The notes below the pieces were generated by a model. It made no database searches, was not told the DNA's origin, and saw only the letters and a list, made by a program, of their open reading frames with translations. DNA of 64,000 nucleotides, from positions 14,198,001 through 14,262,000 of the forward strand of contig CM121342.1 of the NCBI GenBank assembly GCA_051530055.1. Reading direction: 5' to 3'. A program made the translations under genes and the position numbers. This document shows positions 12,982 through 27,599 of the stretch, piece after piece. How positions within the stretch are numbered: position 1 is the first letter of the stretch; each line of letters starts with the position of its first letter. The stretch comes from Neoechinorhynchus agilis (taxonomy: Eukaryota > Acanthocephala).

Positions 12982-13706
12982 CTGCGTAAATCCTTTTTAA
13001 TTAACCACCCGAATTATCTTAAAAGCTCGCTCTAATATCGCATCAGAGTAGCTTTTTCTTGTTTGCTAAAATGTCACTTTGTTGTTATTGCCCCATATTT
13101 AGTAATATTTTAATGTGTGTAAACTTGAATGCGTACAGTTTGCTGCACTACACAAGTAGATAAACCCGAGCAATTTCTCATTCTTGAGTAGTAAGATCTC
13201 TTTGACTCACGATTCTATCAAATAATGGCAGCGATTCCAAACTCTATAATACAAGGAGTCATCGACAATGCGAAAAGCGATATCTGTGCCGCGATTGGCT
13301 GCAACGGTCCATGTTGCCTCGTTCTTACAAAATACCGAATAATAAGTAAGCGTATTAACGCTTTTACCATCATTGCAAGGGTAAGCACTGCCACGTTCGT
13401 CCGATCGTCATTTCTTTTTCCATATTAAAAGATACATATCAATAACTGCGAGTATTGCGACGTCCGGGTGCGGGTGGAGCACCCGATTTCTGGTCAAATT
13501 GTGGCATCTTTACAAGAAGTAATCAAATGCCATGTAGATCCCGGATCTAGCCTTTCAATGCCTGATTAACAGTTCAAAAGAGTTTCAGTAGATGGAACAA
13601 ATAGTTAGAGACGTAGATTTCCTTTCCCCATATTCCTATTAGCTAATAAATAGTTTTCATATCATTGTTAGTGTCGCTGGTCATAAGACAAAGAAACCGT
13701 TGAACA
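12982..13706 (+). repeat. 0.72-kb direct repeat, right copy
   Basis: Partner of 586-1306. It begins GCGTAAATCC directly after the LTR fossil nest and ends GAAACCGTTGA. It carries the second copy of the two-exon 97-residue gene. Confidence 0.85.
13225..13569 (+). CDS. Two-exon gene, 97-residue Cys-rich protein, unknown (copy 2)
   Basis: Exon 1 is 13225-13380, the intron is 13381-13431 (identical to copy 1) and exon 2 is 13432-13569. It starts MAAIPNSIIQGVIDNAKS and ends SLSMPD. Compared with copy 1, the first 38 residues differ at four positions and the exon 2 product differs mainly near its start and end. Residues 39-48 (IISKRINAFT here, VKRVTDDKFG in copy 1) cannot be aligned, though the length is unchanged. 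The upstream region is also duplicated, so both copies could be transcribed. Function unknown. Confidence 0.6.
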
Positions 13707-14272
13707 GAGTCATTCTGTTGCGTTCTCTCATTTTCTATAGTATTAACGGAACCACCGAACGCCAAAGAGTTTTCGCATTCACTAAAATGAAATTCCAACC
13801 ATCGTCGTCAAAAATACCTTTTTGTTAAAATCGGTGAACATTGATAAAAACCAGAATTAGGATCGTTTTTCCAAATGAGTACGGAAGACCGACACTCCTT
13901 TCTGCTTGGATTTCGTTGGTCGGGATTGTGGCTCGGAAGTTGTATTATAATCCATCTTTCTCACTTCTCCCTGCTCATTCGACAGCGATGCTCACGTAAC
14001 TTTGTAACGTGCGTATCGTACGAAAAAGTGCTTGTTGCTCATTGTGTTTCCATTTCGGAGTATCGCGGATGTCTTCAAGTGCATAAAACCTAATCCCATA
14101 CCATCCCCTGTCACCTTGAATGGGAAAATGTTCACTAGATTAGGGAAAATGGTCAAACGAGATTTAGGACTGCGTATTGAATGTCGAGATAAAAAAATTA
14201 GGCTTGAACCTCTTGACATTCAATCTGTTGCTATTCTCCAAGATAAATTTAAAAATCGAGTTTTTGGTAAAT
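13707..14272 (+). other. Intergenic, possible coding tail at 14032-14274
   Basis: A plus-strand frame gives a stretch with the look of a real protein (CIKPNPIPSPVTLNGKMF, then a basic RDKKIRLEP segment) ending at a stop near 14274. It could be the last exon of an unrecognised gene; I see no clear start and name no family. The rest of the stretch shows nothing. Confidence 0.2.
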
Positions 14273-14610
14273 AGATAAGCGTATCCGTCTATGTTTAACC
14301 CCCGATTAAGTAGCCTGCTGGAATGCGACATTGATAATCGTGTTGTTGTAGTCTGTTTCAATTTTGAATAAAGAAACTATTAAGTTAAAATCCATTCATT
14401 TGATGTCAATGCTTTACAGAGGAGTTAGATTTACATAATTAAGTTTTTTGTTGTAAAAAGATAAGCGTATCCGTCTATGTTTAACCCCCGATTAAGTAGC
14501 TTGCTGGAATGCGACATTGATAATCGAGTTGTTGTAGTCTGTTTCAATTTTGCATTTAAAACGTTTAAGTTTAAATCCATTCGTTTGATGTCAATGCTTT
14601 GCATAGAGCC
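14273..14610. repeat. Tandem duplication, unit about 188 bp
   Basis: The block starting GATAAGCGTATCCGTCTATG at 14273 recurs at 14461 with few changes, and the following phrase TTTGATGTCAATGCTTT recurs at the same spacing. Two copies in direct orientation, no coding content. Confidence 0.8.
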
Positions 14611-14773
14611 CTGTTTTGATGATCAATTTCTTCTGCAACATTAGTAAACTGGAAATCTTTAGTCGTGTTGACAATTTCAGCCTTGTAGCAGTCATATATT
14701 TGAAAATTAGATCATTAATCTCAGGCACAAAACGGAGAAATGAGATTGATGAATATGTGCCTAACGCGTAACA

Positions 14774-15238
14774 CATCTAGATAATTGTGCGTTGGCGAAT
14801 CCTGCCCCCGGTGCTTTCGTTACTCATTTATATTCGAAATATTTCACAAGGTTTTCCTTGCCTCTTCAGTCGATATCTAAAATGGAGGATATGGACATCA
14901 TGCACAGCCGGTCACGTCTGGGTGTAGCTCAGATCCGCGGGTTTGCTAATACCCGAAGTGTGGGGAGTTCCATCCGCGCACACCTCTTGCGGTTTGTTGC
15001 CGACTAATTTGCCCGTCATGCTACGCAACATTGGTAGCACCAGCGTATGGTTAGATTTGTTGCCTTCCATCGTCGAATTTCCTCGGATGTGAATGGCCTC
15101 CAGAATCAGTCTTCTCCTCAGATTCGGTTCCCTGGTTAGGAATGCCGCCTTTTCGAAATCTACCCTGTGCTGGATTGTTTGCTGGTGGTTCGATATGGCA
15201 GAGGATTTATCGAATGTCCTGCATGCTTGTTTGTGCTG
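14774..15238 (-). mobile_element. Penelope-like element, 3' end (truncated)
   Basis: Read on the minus strand from about 15230, the sequence encodes AISNHQQTIQHRVDFEKAAF and then REPNLRRRLILEAIHI, the pattern that follows the GIY-YIG core in Penelope-like elements. It is followed by a stop and a 3' tail. The tail (to 14774) is the inverted copy of 15817-16044. Only the 3' part is present, as expected of a 5'-truncated retrocopy. Confidence 0.55.
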
Positions 15239-15816
15239 AACTCATGAACTTTGACGCTCGGTGACGTACACTTGAATGTACTGGCAATATAATCGTCGTT
15301 ATTGTTGTTGACAACGTTTAGGGCCCGAGAGTCAAACTTTTATGGATCGCGACAAAAAATCCGGAAGCGATTCTGAATGATTCCCATGCGCACGGGAAAC
15401 GCAAATATGCGCATTATGCAATACAAGTTTTGTCATATGTGGAGGGTACCCTTAAAAAGCTTCTCGAGTTGGCACGGTCACATGATTTAGCGCCCTTAAC
15501 ACCGTTGTAATCAACCGACCAAGTACTTGTGAAGTTCCTAATACGATGGATATAATCTTTTAAGGCATAAATTACAATCGGAAACGCGGGAAAGAATAGG
15601 ATTTTAGGACTTGCAAAAACGTAATAAGGTTTAAATCACATGATATCGTTTTTCCATCCAAAACAAACTTAAAAAAAGAGTTTTCGATTCCTTATTTTTA
15701 ATGTCTTATAATAATAACACGTTTATTTGTTAATTAACAAAGAAAAGGACATTTTCCGGAGATTAAACGAAGATTATGTGTGTGTGTCGAAAAATCAAGT
15801 CGAATTTATCTAGATG
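15239..15816. repeat. Left arm of a 578-bp inverted repeat
   Basis: This arm is the reverse complement of 16045-16622, nearly perfect along about 578 bp; one visible mismatch is at about 15520. The spacer is 228 bp. Arm ends and spacer ends share the 10-mer CATCTAGATA/TATCTAGATG (14774-14783, 15807-15816, 16045-16054). The right arm is the immediate upstream region of the S6 kinase, so this left arm is an extra, inverted copy of that promoter region. Confidence 0.9.
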
Positions 15817-16044
15817 GTGCGCGGATGGAACTCCCCACACTTCGGGTATTAGCAAACCCGCGGATCTGAGCTACACCCAGACGTGACCGGCTGTGCATGA
15901 TGTCCATATCCTCCATTTTAGATATCGACTGAAGAGGCAAGGAAAACCTTGTGAAATATTTCGAATATAAATGAGTAACGAAAGCACCGGGGGCAGGATT
16001 CGCCAACGCACAATCAAATTCACCCCGAGGACAATGATATATGA
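15817..16044 (+). mobile_element. Penelope-like 3' tail, spacer of the palindrome
   Basis: Inverted copy of 14787-14991, with the same GGAACTCCCCACACTTCGGG phrase. It sits exactly between the two arms. An apparent open frame here (and its twin near 14.8 kb) comes from the element tail read on the wrong strand. Confidence 0.55.
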
Positions 16045-16622
16045 CATCTAGATAAATTCGACTTGATTTTTCGACACACACACATAATCTTCGTTTAATC
16101 TCCGGAAAATGTCCTTTTCTTTGTTAATTAACAAATAAACGTGTTATTATTATAAGACATTAAAAATAAGGAATCGAAAACTCTTTTTTTAAGTTTGTTT
16201 TGGATGGAAAAACGATATCATGTGATTTAAACCTTATTACGTTTTTGCAAGTCCTAAAATCCTATTCTTTCCCGCGTTTCCGATTGTAATTTATGCCTTA
16301 AAAGATTATATCCATCGTATTAGGAACTTCACAAGTACTTAGTCGGTTGATTACAACGGTGTTAAGGGCGCTAAATCATGTGACCGTGCCAACTCGAGAA
16401 GCTTTTTAAGGGTACCCTCCACATATGACAAAACTTGTATTGCATAATGCGCATATTTGCGTTTCCCGTGCGCATGGGAATCATTCAGAATCGCTTCCGG
16501 ATTTTTTGTCGCGATCCATAAAAGTTTGACTCTCGGGCCCTAAACGTTGTCAACAACAATAACGACGATTATATTGCCAGTACATTCAAGTGTACGTCAC
16601 CGAGCGTCAAAGTTCATGAGTT
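16045..16622. repeat. Right arm of the 578-bp inverted repeat
   Basis: Partner of 15239-15816. It ends about 140 bp before the S6 kinase start codon and so probably includes that gene's promoter. Confidence 0.9.
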
Positions 16623-16716
16623 TCAATTTTTCTACTCTGTGGTATCTTGTTTTCGAGCATCTTTCCATTATTTTTAATCGTCCTTGGATGTTACAGATAT
16701 CTTGTGTAAATACTGA

Positions 16717-18443
<1,727 letters not shown>

Positions 18444-19619
18444 CCGTGACTTACGTTGTCTTCCCTGTACCCACATACAATATATCGGAATCGATTAAAA
18501 CAAACGATTTTCGATTTGAGTAAAAATTCGCTTAAAACTGTTTTGGCGCAACAATGATTAAAAAAGAAACGCAGCGGTGGACAGTCTATCAAGTACGATT
18601 ATGTTGGTTTTCGTTTAATGTATCTTCTAAGGGTGCTGCATGGTATTTCTTAGAAGTACAGAACCCAAATAGGCCTTAATATGATGAATTATGAATTGTG
18701 GTCATTTTTAATTGCATTACGTTTACCATTACCACCATGTAAGATGCTTATCGTTATATATTTCTTATCCACGTGTATGAAGTGTCGAGGTTGTTGTGAA
18801 CATTAAACGGAGGAATATTTTCCATTTCCTGTGATCGATCGGACATCTTTTCAGTCGATCTGAAAATTTAACAGCTCAATGTTTTCAAATATGTTGTTAT
18901 GCTTTTGGTTTTTCATTTACCTTGACGTTCCTTGAAGCGAAGAATGTATCGAAACGCTGATGGTTTTTATTTTATTATGCAGTTCGTTGTTTAACTGCAC
19001 AGTCAAATGCTTTTTCCATATATTTCCAATAGCAATTACACAATGTTCCATTGCGCTCATAAAAGTAACGTTATTTTCGCGAACTGTTTTTCTCACGCTA
19101 GCTTTAAGCATTTCGTTTCTTAGATGCACATGGGCATGCCCATTGAAAGTGAAAATGAAGGCAGACACGTGGAAATCCAACAGGTAAAATTACGAAATGC
19201 TGGGCTGAAATGAAGATTACGATGCAAGCACAAGGCAGCATCATCAGAAATTCCGGAAAGTGATGAAGTTTGCGCCGGTATTTTATGCAGGAGGGGGAAA
19301 TGAAAGCATTGCTGCGTCAAATGTTTGTGGCCATTTCGTTCGAGACCGCATTGGATTAGTTCTTAAAAACGTTGACTAGAACATTGTACGAACATTTTAA
19401 TTGTGTTTCCCATGCTCTAAATTTTATTTTCGATAAAAATGTTCGGCTGCAGTTTTAGTCCGTACAGGACGCTTACACAGTATTTTTTACATGTGAACCG
19501 CAAAAAGGACCAAAACGATAGCGTCCCGATGTTATCCGATTAACCGGAATCGACTCATACGCGACACGTTTGCCTGAAGTCACCAGCTAAGTGAACCAAT
19601 GCTACTTCCATAGCAAGGC
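18444..19619. other. Intergenic, nothing recognised
   Basis: 3' flank of the S6 kinase and AT-rich sequence. Short frames exist on both strands but none has a recognisable domain or splice pattern. Confidence 0.3.
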
Positions 19620-20410
19620 TCCTCCCGTCTTTAAATGCCATATCAAGCGATTGAAGGGATTTGTTGTGTACCATTGTGCACTCATCCCAATGTGTGGATC
19701 TTTAGTGTTGAGGTAGTTCTGCAAGTACATGAAGGCATAGGCAGAACGGTCAAGGAGAATAAATGTGCCGTCCACATATCGGGCCCATAATGAGACCCCA
19801 GGAATTGAGGTAATGGTCGACGGATGTCGAGACTGACGGTAGATTCAGCTTCCTTGATGTTGCGATAAAGCGTGTTGGTAAAGATAGTTATGTGATTAAG
19901 ATTTATCGAAGATTCGATGTTCTGCGTGGTATGGTTCCATGGATCTCCTCTCAACCACGAGAATAGAGGATCTCCAGGGTTAGATCATTGGTACAACGAG
20001 CTTTTGCTTATTGCAGCTCGAGTACTGGCCTCGAACATGAACTGGATTTTATCATGGATTTATCAGGGGAAGGTTATCAGGAGCGCTAGGTTTAGAAGGC
20101 CGATAGTAGTGACATCGGATAAGGACCGTGTGTTTCTTGAGTTGCCGTTTATTGACGATTCCTCCTAGCAGAGGTTATCCAGGGTCTTATTGGCAGACCA
20201 CCAGAGCAAACGTACGCTCGTCTATTCCAAACGAAGGAATAATCTTCATGGCCTGATATGTCCGAGCAATCGTGAAAGCCCAAGTGGTGAAGTATATAGA
20301 ATACTTTGCTCGAATTGTGATCGATGCTACATTGGCCAGACAAATAACTTTGGGAGGAGGATGAGGGAACATCGCTATTCACTTAAGAGGGCCATAAGAT
20401 CGATATAAAC
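19620..20410. mobile_element. Penelope-like element, rearranged head to head
   Basis: On the minus strand, about 19640-19960, one frame reads RYVDGTFILLDRSAYAFMYL and onward, a reverse-transcriptase catalytic block of Penelope-like type. On the plus strand, about 20060-20410, the frame reads FLELPFIDDSS, then a GIY-YIG endonuclease stretch GEVYRILCSNCDRCYIGQT with GRRMREH. In an intact element both lie on the same strand, so the two halves here are inverted relative to each other or come from two insertions. Stops interrupt both parts; it is dead. Confidence 0.75.
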
Positions 20411-20564
20411 GACGCCTATGTGTTGGTACGCAATTACCACAAGGTTGAGCGTGTATTATCGAGTCCGTGTTCATTCAGTTAACCAATACTTTCGAGGAAA
20501 ACAAGACAGATATTCCCTAAAGCTGAAAATACCTCCGGATAAAACAATGAGGTTGCCAAATTCC

Positions 20565-20660
20565 TTTTTAGATAATTGACTGAAGAAGTCAAGTGTGATT
20601 GGACGAAATATTTCAATCAAAGTCATTCTTTGATAAAAAAAATTCCACCGCCACATAATC
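20565..20660. mobile_element. MITE-like remnant related to 30914-31075
   Basis: GACGAAATATTTCAATCAAAGT and the following CCACCGCCACAT match one arm of the fold-back element at 30914-31075. Only about one arm remains. Confidence 0.5.
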
Positions 20661-21293
20661 AAAAATTAGCTGAAAATCGTGAGATGATGAGTTGAGATTT
20701 AAAAAAAGTGAATCATTTACTGGAGACCGTTGCAAGAACTCAGCGCAAGTTTCTCACGAGACTCGATTTATTTTCCTTCCATTACTGCAATTTAGGATCT
20801 TGGAAGGATTGTTAATATATAAGCCTATAAGGAAGCGCATTTAAAAAATCAGAACGGAATTTATTTGTACTAAAAATAGCGTCAATTATGCTCTTCTCCG
20901 TGACAGTGAATGCTTCAGCGCTCGTTGCACTTCAAAAAGTTGCATAAACAAGTGAAATATATTTTATCCGCACTGATGATCACCAAAATCACAATGGAAT
21001 GATTAGAAATATCAAACGGCAAATGTGTGCTATGGTGTGCTTAAAATCGTCAGCTTACTCATTGAATACGAACCATAAGACTTTTAGTTTTTAGATAAAG
21101 CCATGTATCGTTTAGAATAATTATTTCGATTGCCCTCTTGATAGCAAATATGGTCTTTAAAAATACGGAAAGCGTGTGGATGAGATATTTTAAGTACGCC
21201 GAAAATCGCAATCTGAGTGTGATTTGATTTATTGGCGCTCTCGCTGCTTAGAATCTCCGTAGCACACGGGTCATTAGTGATTGTTAAGCACGT
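20661..21293. other. Intergenic, nothing recognised
   Basis: AT-rich stretch that includes the 3' flank of the minus-strand RhoA gene. No supported features. Confidence 0.3.
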
Positions 21294-22490
<1,197 letters not shown>

Positions 22491-25400
22491 ATGACGTCAC
22501 TATTTCGAAGCGAGGAAATGGCTCTGTACCAACTGATAATCGCACCTGACGCTGCCTATCAGTGCATCGCAAAACTTGGCGATATCAGCTGTGTTCACTT
22601 TAGAGACGTATGTTTTTACATTTCTCAATCTTAAATCTTTTTTTGATCTAGCTAAACACGGACACGAATCCGTTCGAAAAGAAATATGTCGCCGACATTA
22701 AGAGATGTGCTGATATGCAACAAACGCTCAGTGAGTACCGTCCACGGTGATATTCTTCCAGGTTCACGGTCACTATCACATCCATGGGTTTAATGACGAA
22801 AGCAAACCCCTATTTTTTATCAAGTTTTCTTTTCGTAAATTGACATTTGAGTTGTTTTAATCTCACGGCTTCCTTCTGTGAATCTTCAAAGGTGTGTGGA
22901 GATGTGAAGTTTGTTTAAGAGGCGACAGCCAAGCGGAAAGTTCGACCAGACTGTTGAGCAGTTCTGCTACTTTGTTGAGTGGATGTCCGGAACTCTCCCT
23001 CGCATTGTCCCCTTCGTCGAAACTTCGGTCCGGTAACATTGACAACCGCGTCTTTGCTTAAATGCAGACCGATTATTTCGGCAGTCAGTGTATCTGCGTT
23101 TCGATTATCTCGCTTCCTGGCGATAGCGATTAGCCCACTGCTTCACAGAACGAGTTCATATTTGCGGAATGTAGAGGGCTCACTTAATTCTCTAAATGTG
23201 CGATGCAATGACTTAAATTATAGCCAGGTTATACTCTTGATTTTGTAACGAACGTAGGCAATGAGGGAACAGTACGAGCACTCGAGAAGCGGTTGAATGA
23301 TAACGAAGAGAACTTAAACCTCTTCGGAATGCTGCCAGCGGACGTTATTCGACTCCCTCGAATGTATTTGGAGTGCAACACCTAACTCTCGTCGAGTTTC
23401 CCTACTCTTGCAGACAATGCGAGGGAGAGGTCTGGAAACCAACTCGAAAAAAACGCTTCGATGTCTCTTCTTTAACCCACTTCATTTCTCCGCGCGACTT
23501 TGTAGATTCACGAAGAAGCCGTAAGCCGGCGAAAACTCCAAAATAAAGATTTTTCGTCATAATTACAACAGCCCCCTCCCAAGTATCAATCTAAAAGCTT
23601 GATCAATCATACGGCTGGCAAATCAAGTAGCATTCCACAATGCTATTTTTTATTATAAAATGAGCGTTTTGACGGACTAAATATTGCAATGATTAAAGTT
23701 TCGTCTTTGTTAGAAAACAATGAGCAAATCATAGTGAGCGTAATGGCAGATTATCAAAGAATTTCTGAAATGAACACGTTTGGAGAGCTATTCTTTTACA
23801 TTCTGTAAGAGTTTTTTCTATTGCTTAGGGACCATTGAGCATGAAATTGAACTAGAGAAGTTGTCTGTTCCACAAACTTCCGAAATGATCGAACCACTCG
23901 AACCAAATCAGATAATGGAACTCGAGGTTAGATTGAATTGACTATTCGTTTAAATGTTAAAATTCATTCCCTTCAAAGGCATCGATTGATCGAATGGAAG
24001 AAGAACTTTCTGAAGTCACAACAAACGCTCGTTCTCTAATAAAGAATCTATATAGTCTTAAAGAGCTCAAATTTGTTCTTGAATGCGTTGAGCAATTTCT
24101 AACTGAGGTCTTATACCGTCTGTCGTCATTTAAGATATTTTAGCATCTTTTTAGCGCTCACGTGAGCAGTTGGATGTTGAGCCGGTTTCTTATTTCGTTG
24201 AACCTCGTTCATCTAACCAAATTGTTTTCGGGTTTGATAAAACCATTGGTTTACTTTTTTAAGATTTTTTAGCTTTGTTGCTGGCGTACTTGCACTTTCA
24301 AAAATGATCTCATTCGAAACAATGCTGTGGAGAATTACTCGTGGAAATGTTCTTTTAGCACATGGGTTGGTGGACCGGGGTCATTTTCTTCTAAGCACCA
24401 TCGATCCATGGCGGACGAAGACATCCACTTACTGAAACTCTCGAGGATCCAACCACGGTTTGTCGCACATGATTCATTGTAACGTGACCTAACCTACTCA
24501 TCTCACCCATTTGTCCCATTAACGATTTTTACATATGAACCATTTGAAATGCACCACAAAAAACTCTAAAGGACCATCCTAAACGGTGCATTTTTCAACC
24601 TAAATGATAATTATCCTTGTTTAGGGTGAACGCGAGGACAAAGTGATGTTCGTTGTTTATTATCAGGGCGAGCAGTTGAAAGACAGAGTTGAGAAGACTT
24701 GTCGGGGATTCGGTGCAAATGTTTACCCCTGTCCAAAAAATCCAGTTGAAGTTCAAGAGCTTTTGGCTGGAGTTTTAACTCGAATAGAAGATATTCGGAT
24801 GATTCTTGACGCTACCGAGGGTCATCGACGTGCCGTTCTCATGAGTGCTGCACAGAAATTAAAACCATGGAAGATCCAACTGCTAAAAACGAAGTCAATC
24901 TACTGCACTTTGAACATGTTTAATACAGACATGTCAAAACGGTCCTTATTTGGTGAATGTTGGATTCCTGTGTCCGAGTTCGGCAATGTTCAAATGGCTC
25001 TCAGACGAGGAACTGAAGAGAGCGGAAGTGACTCCTTGGCAATCATAAACCGAAAAAGCACCTTACTCACGCCGCCAACATATTTTAAAACAAACAAGCT
25101 CACTGCCGGTTTCATGGATATAATACATGCCTACGGAGTTGCCGATTATCAAGAAATGAGCCCGGCGTCGTTTACAGTAATTTCTTTTCCCTTCCTTTTC
25201 GGAGTAATGTTTGGCGACTTTGGTCATGGTATTTTGCTAACTCTCGTTGGGGCATTTATGTGTATTTACGAAAATCAAATGGAGAAAAGATTAAAGAGAT
25301 CAGAGGTAGGATCATTGCTCTGAAGCGCAAACCTGACACCAACGAAAAGGCACTCCACATGCTATTCAGTGGGCGATACATAATATTATTGATGGGACTA

Positions 25401-27437
25401 TTTGGAATCTATGCAGGTCTCATGTAGCCCCAATGATTCTCGTTTACGGGACTTTTCGTACCATGGCATAATTCTAGAGCACTTTAGACAGTGTTTCTTC
25501 AAACCAATCATAAGTGGGCGTATGTGAGGCAGGTAGTAATTCCCTTCCTCACGCGTCGCTTTTTATAAATTCCGGAATCGGTTAGCCCAAGTCTTTTTCA
25601 ATATTTTTCTGTTCGAATTTATTATCAATCACTGCTTAAGGCGACATAGTAGTATTTATTAGCTTTTTAAAGCTCCCGTATATCAATCATTTTCGTCTTT
25701 TGTACCTCTATATGAAACAAAATTCTCAGTTCTAAACCAGAATTGTTGTTGTACAATGACATTTTCGGACTTTCCGTCAATATATTTGGTTCATCGTGGC
25801 GAGTGAACTATGAGTAAGTGTGAATGCTCCGAAGTGTAGATTTGCGAACGTCGTTTTTGGGAAGCCGTTGTGATATGTTTCACAACCTATTATCCCCTTC
25901 TTGAATTTTAGTTATGCATACTTAAGGAACACTTCAATAGTACAGCTAGAGCCGTCTCCTTACAATCACACAAAGGGATGGGTGCAAATGTACAGTGGAA
26001 ATCCGTATACTTTCGGAATTGATCCGGTTCGTTTCAACGCCGAACCAATAGATGACTCAAATCACCTTTTGGTCGCACAATTTAGATATGGGCCCTGGCG
26101 AAAAACAAGATCTTATTCCTAAACTCTATGAAAATGAAGTTTTCAATAATCATAGGCGTTACTCAAATGGTTTTCGGGATATTCCTTCATCTTACAAACA
26201 TTCTGTAAGTTCGCCACTTCATTAAATATTGCAATCAAAACGAGAAATCTAGACACTTCGATCGACGTGAGGATATCCTGTTTGATTTCGTGCCCGAGAT
26301 CGTCTTCTTTCTTGCTGTATTCTTTTACCTTGTCGTTCTGATCTTTTACAAATGGACTCATTACAATGGAAGCACAGATCCCAAATGGGGTGCTGCATGT
26401 GCTCCCAGTTTACTTGTCCGTAAGCAAATCTCCTCTTTTCGTTTCTTGCAATCGGGCTAGAACTCAAGAACATTGAGGCTAAAAGAGAAATAATGCTTTG
26501 CGCCCACTTGGTGTATTCACGGTAGAATAATGAATTGAAAAGTGTTATTTTTCATACGAGAATCATAAACTCAGCTTTAGGAAACAAATTCAGAAAAATT
26601 AAATTATCTAGATAATCAGACTAAATATCATTTAGACTACATAAACACTTTCCTCATGTCCTATCCAAAGAGCCCCTGTTCAATGGCGACCTTCTATACT
26701 GGACAGGTTTGTTGTTCTCCGTGTAAAATCGAGCTCGAAGAAATCTTCTATTGATAAATATCTTATAGCAAGCCGTGCAAACCTTTCTCATACTTTTGGG
26801 AATTATGTGCATCCCACTCATGCTTATTCCGAAACCCCTTCTTGAAATACGACGACGGAAGAGGGTTAGTGTTTCTTATTTGCCTTATTTTTGACTTTGT
26901 TAACAAATGTTTAGAATCAACAACATTTACTGTCCCCTCGCTCCGAATCATCGACCAGACTTTCTATTCAAGATTCAGAGTCATCGGATGTCCTAAGCGT
27001 GAAGGAGAAACCCATTTCTGAAATTATTGTGGATCGGTCAATCCATACAATTGAGTTTTTCCTTAATTCCATTTCAAGCACAGCGTCTTATCTTCGTCTT
27101 TGGGCATTAAGTTTGGCTCACGCTGAGCTCTCGGAAGTGCTTTGGCAAATGGTTATGTCGATGGCGTTCAAGATGAATGGCAAAGGAGTCATTGCTGTAG
27201 CTTCATACGCGCTCTTCTTTGCTTGGTCGGTGTTTACGCTCGCCATTCTGGTCTGTATGGAAGGTCTATCCGCTTTCCTTCATGTTCTGAGATTGCATTG
27301 GTCAGTTAAAAAGAATAACTTTTTTGTATTAAGTGCTTTTTAGGGTCGAATTTCAATCAAAGTTTTATCGTGGCGAAGGATATAATTTTGATCCGTTCAG
27401 TTACAACAACATCCTCAAAGAAAATGACCTCTACTGA
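22491..27437 (+). CDS. ATP6V0A (vha/unc-32 family) orthologue: V-type proton ATPase 116-kDa subunit a
   Basis: Membrane subunit of the V0 sector that carries the proton half-channels. About 17 exons: 22491-22607, 22652-22730, 23829-23926, 23979-24107, 24155-24231, 24273-24365, 24421-24457, 24625-25305, 25326-25426, 25754-25813, 25912-26026, 26086-26204, 26253-26419, 26636-26706, 26769-26864, 26915-27300, 27344-27437. Landmarks: start [50 protein letters not shown], and the essential transmembrane arginine in [20 protein letters not shown]; ends ENDLY. Most introns are short and GT-AG. Two joins are odd: a 20-nt gap (25306-25325) and a 327-nt TA-flanked gap (25427-25753). Intron 2 (1.1 kb) holds nothing recognised. 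Confidence 0.93.
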
Positions 27438-27599
27438 ATCGTCAACGTCTAATACGGTGAACGAAATAAATAATGCGGTTAGTTTACATTCGAGTAGGAA
27501 GCGACTTGTCTGCTCTAAGCCTATTACTTTCCGCAAATCAATGATTTATTGACATAAATACACACAAGTCAATTTTTTTACAAACTTTTAGTTCTAGTT

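Noticed and set aside
586-13706. The 0.72-kb direct repeats as LTRs of one giant element
   Set aside because: Each copy contains a spliceable two-exon gene with an identical intron, and no primer-binding site or polypurine tract abuts the inner edges as LTRs of an outer element would need.
14792-16081. Two near-identical open frames (NPAPGAFVTHLYSKYF and onward) in opposite orientation as a duplicated gene
   Set aside because: They are the two inverted copies of a Penelope-like 3' tail read on the wrong strand. The element's own frame runs the other way and ends before this part.
24366-24420. A further TA- or ACAT-flanked non-canonical intron in V-ATPase subunit a
   Set aside because: A 55-nt GT-AG intron (ATGG|GTTGGT to GACGAAG|A) keeps the frame and gives a plausible [15 protein letters not shown], so no special mechanism is needed.
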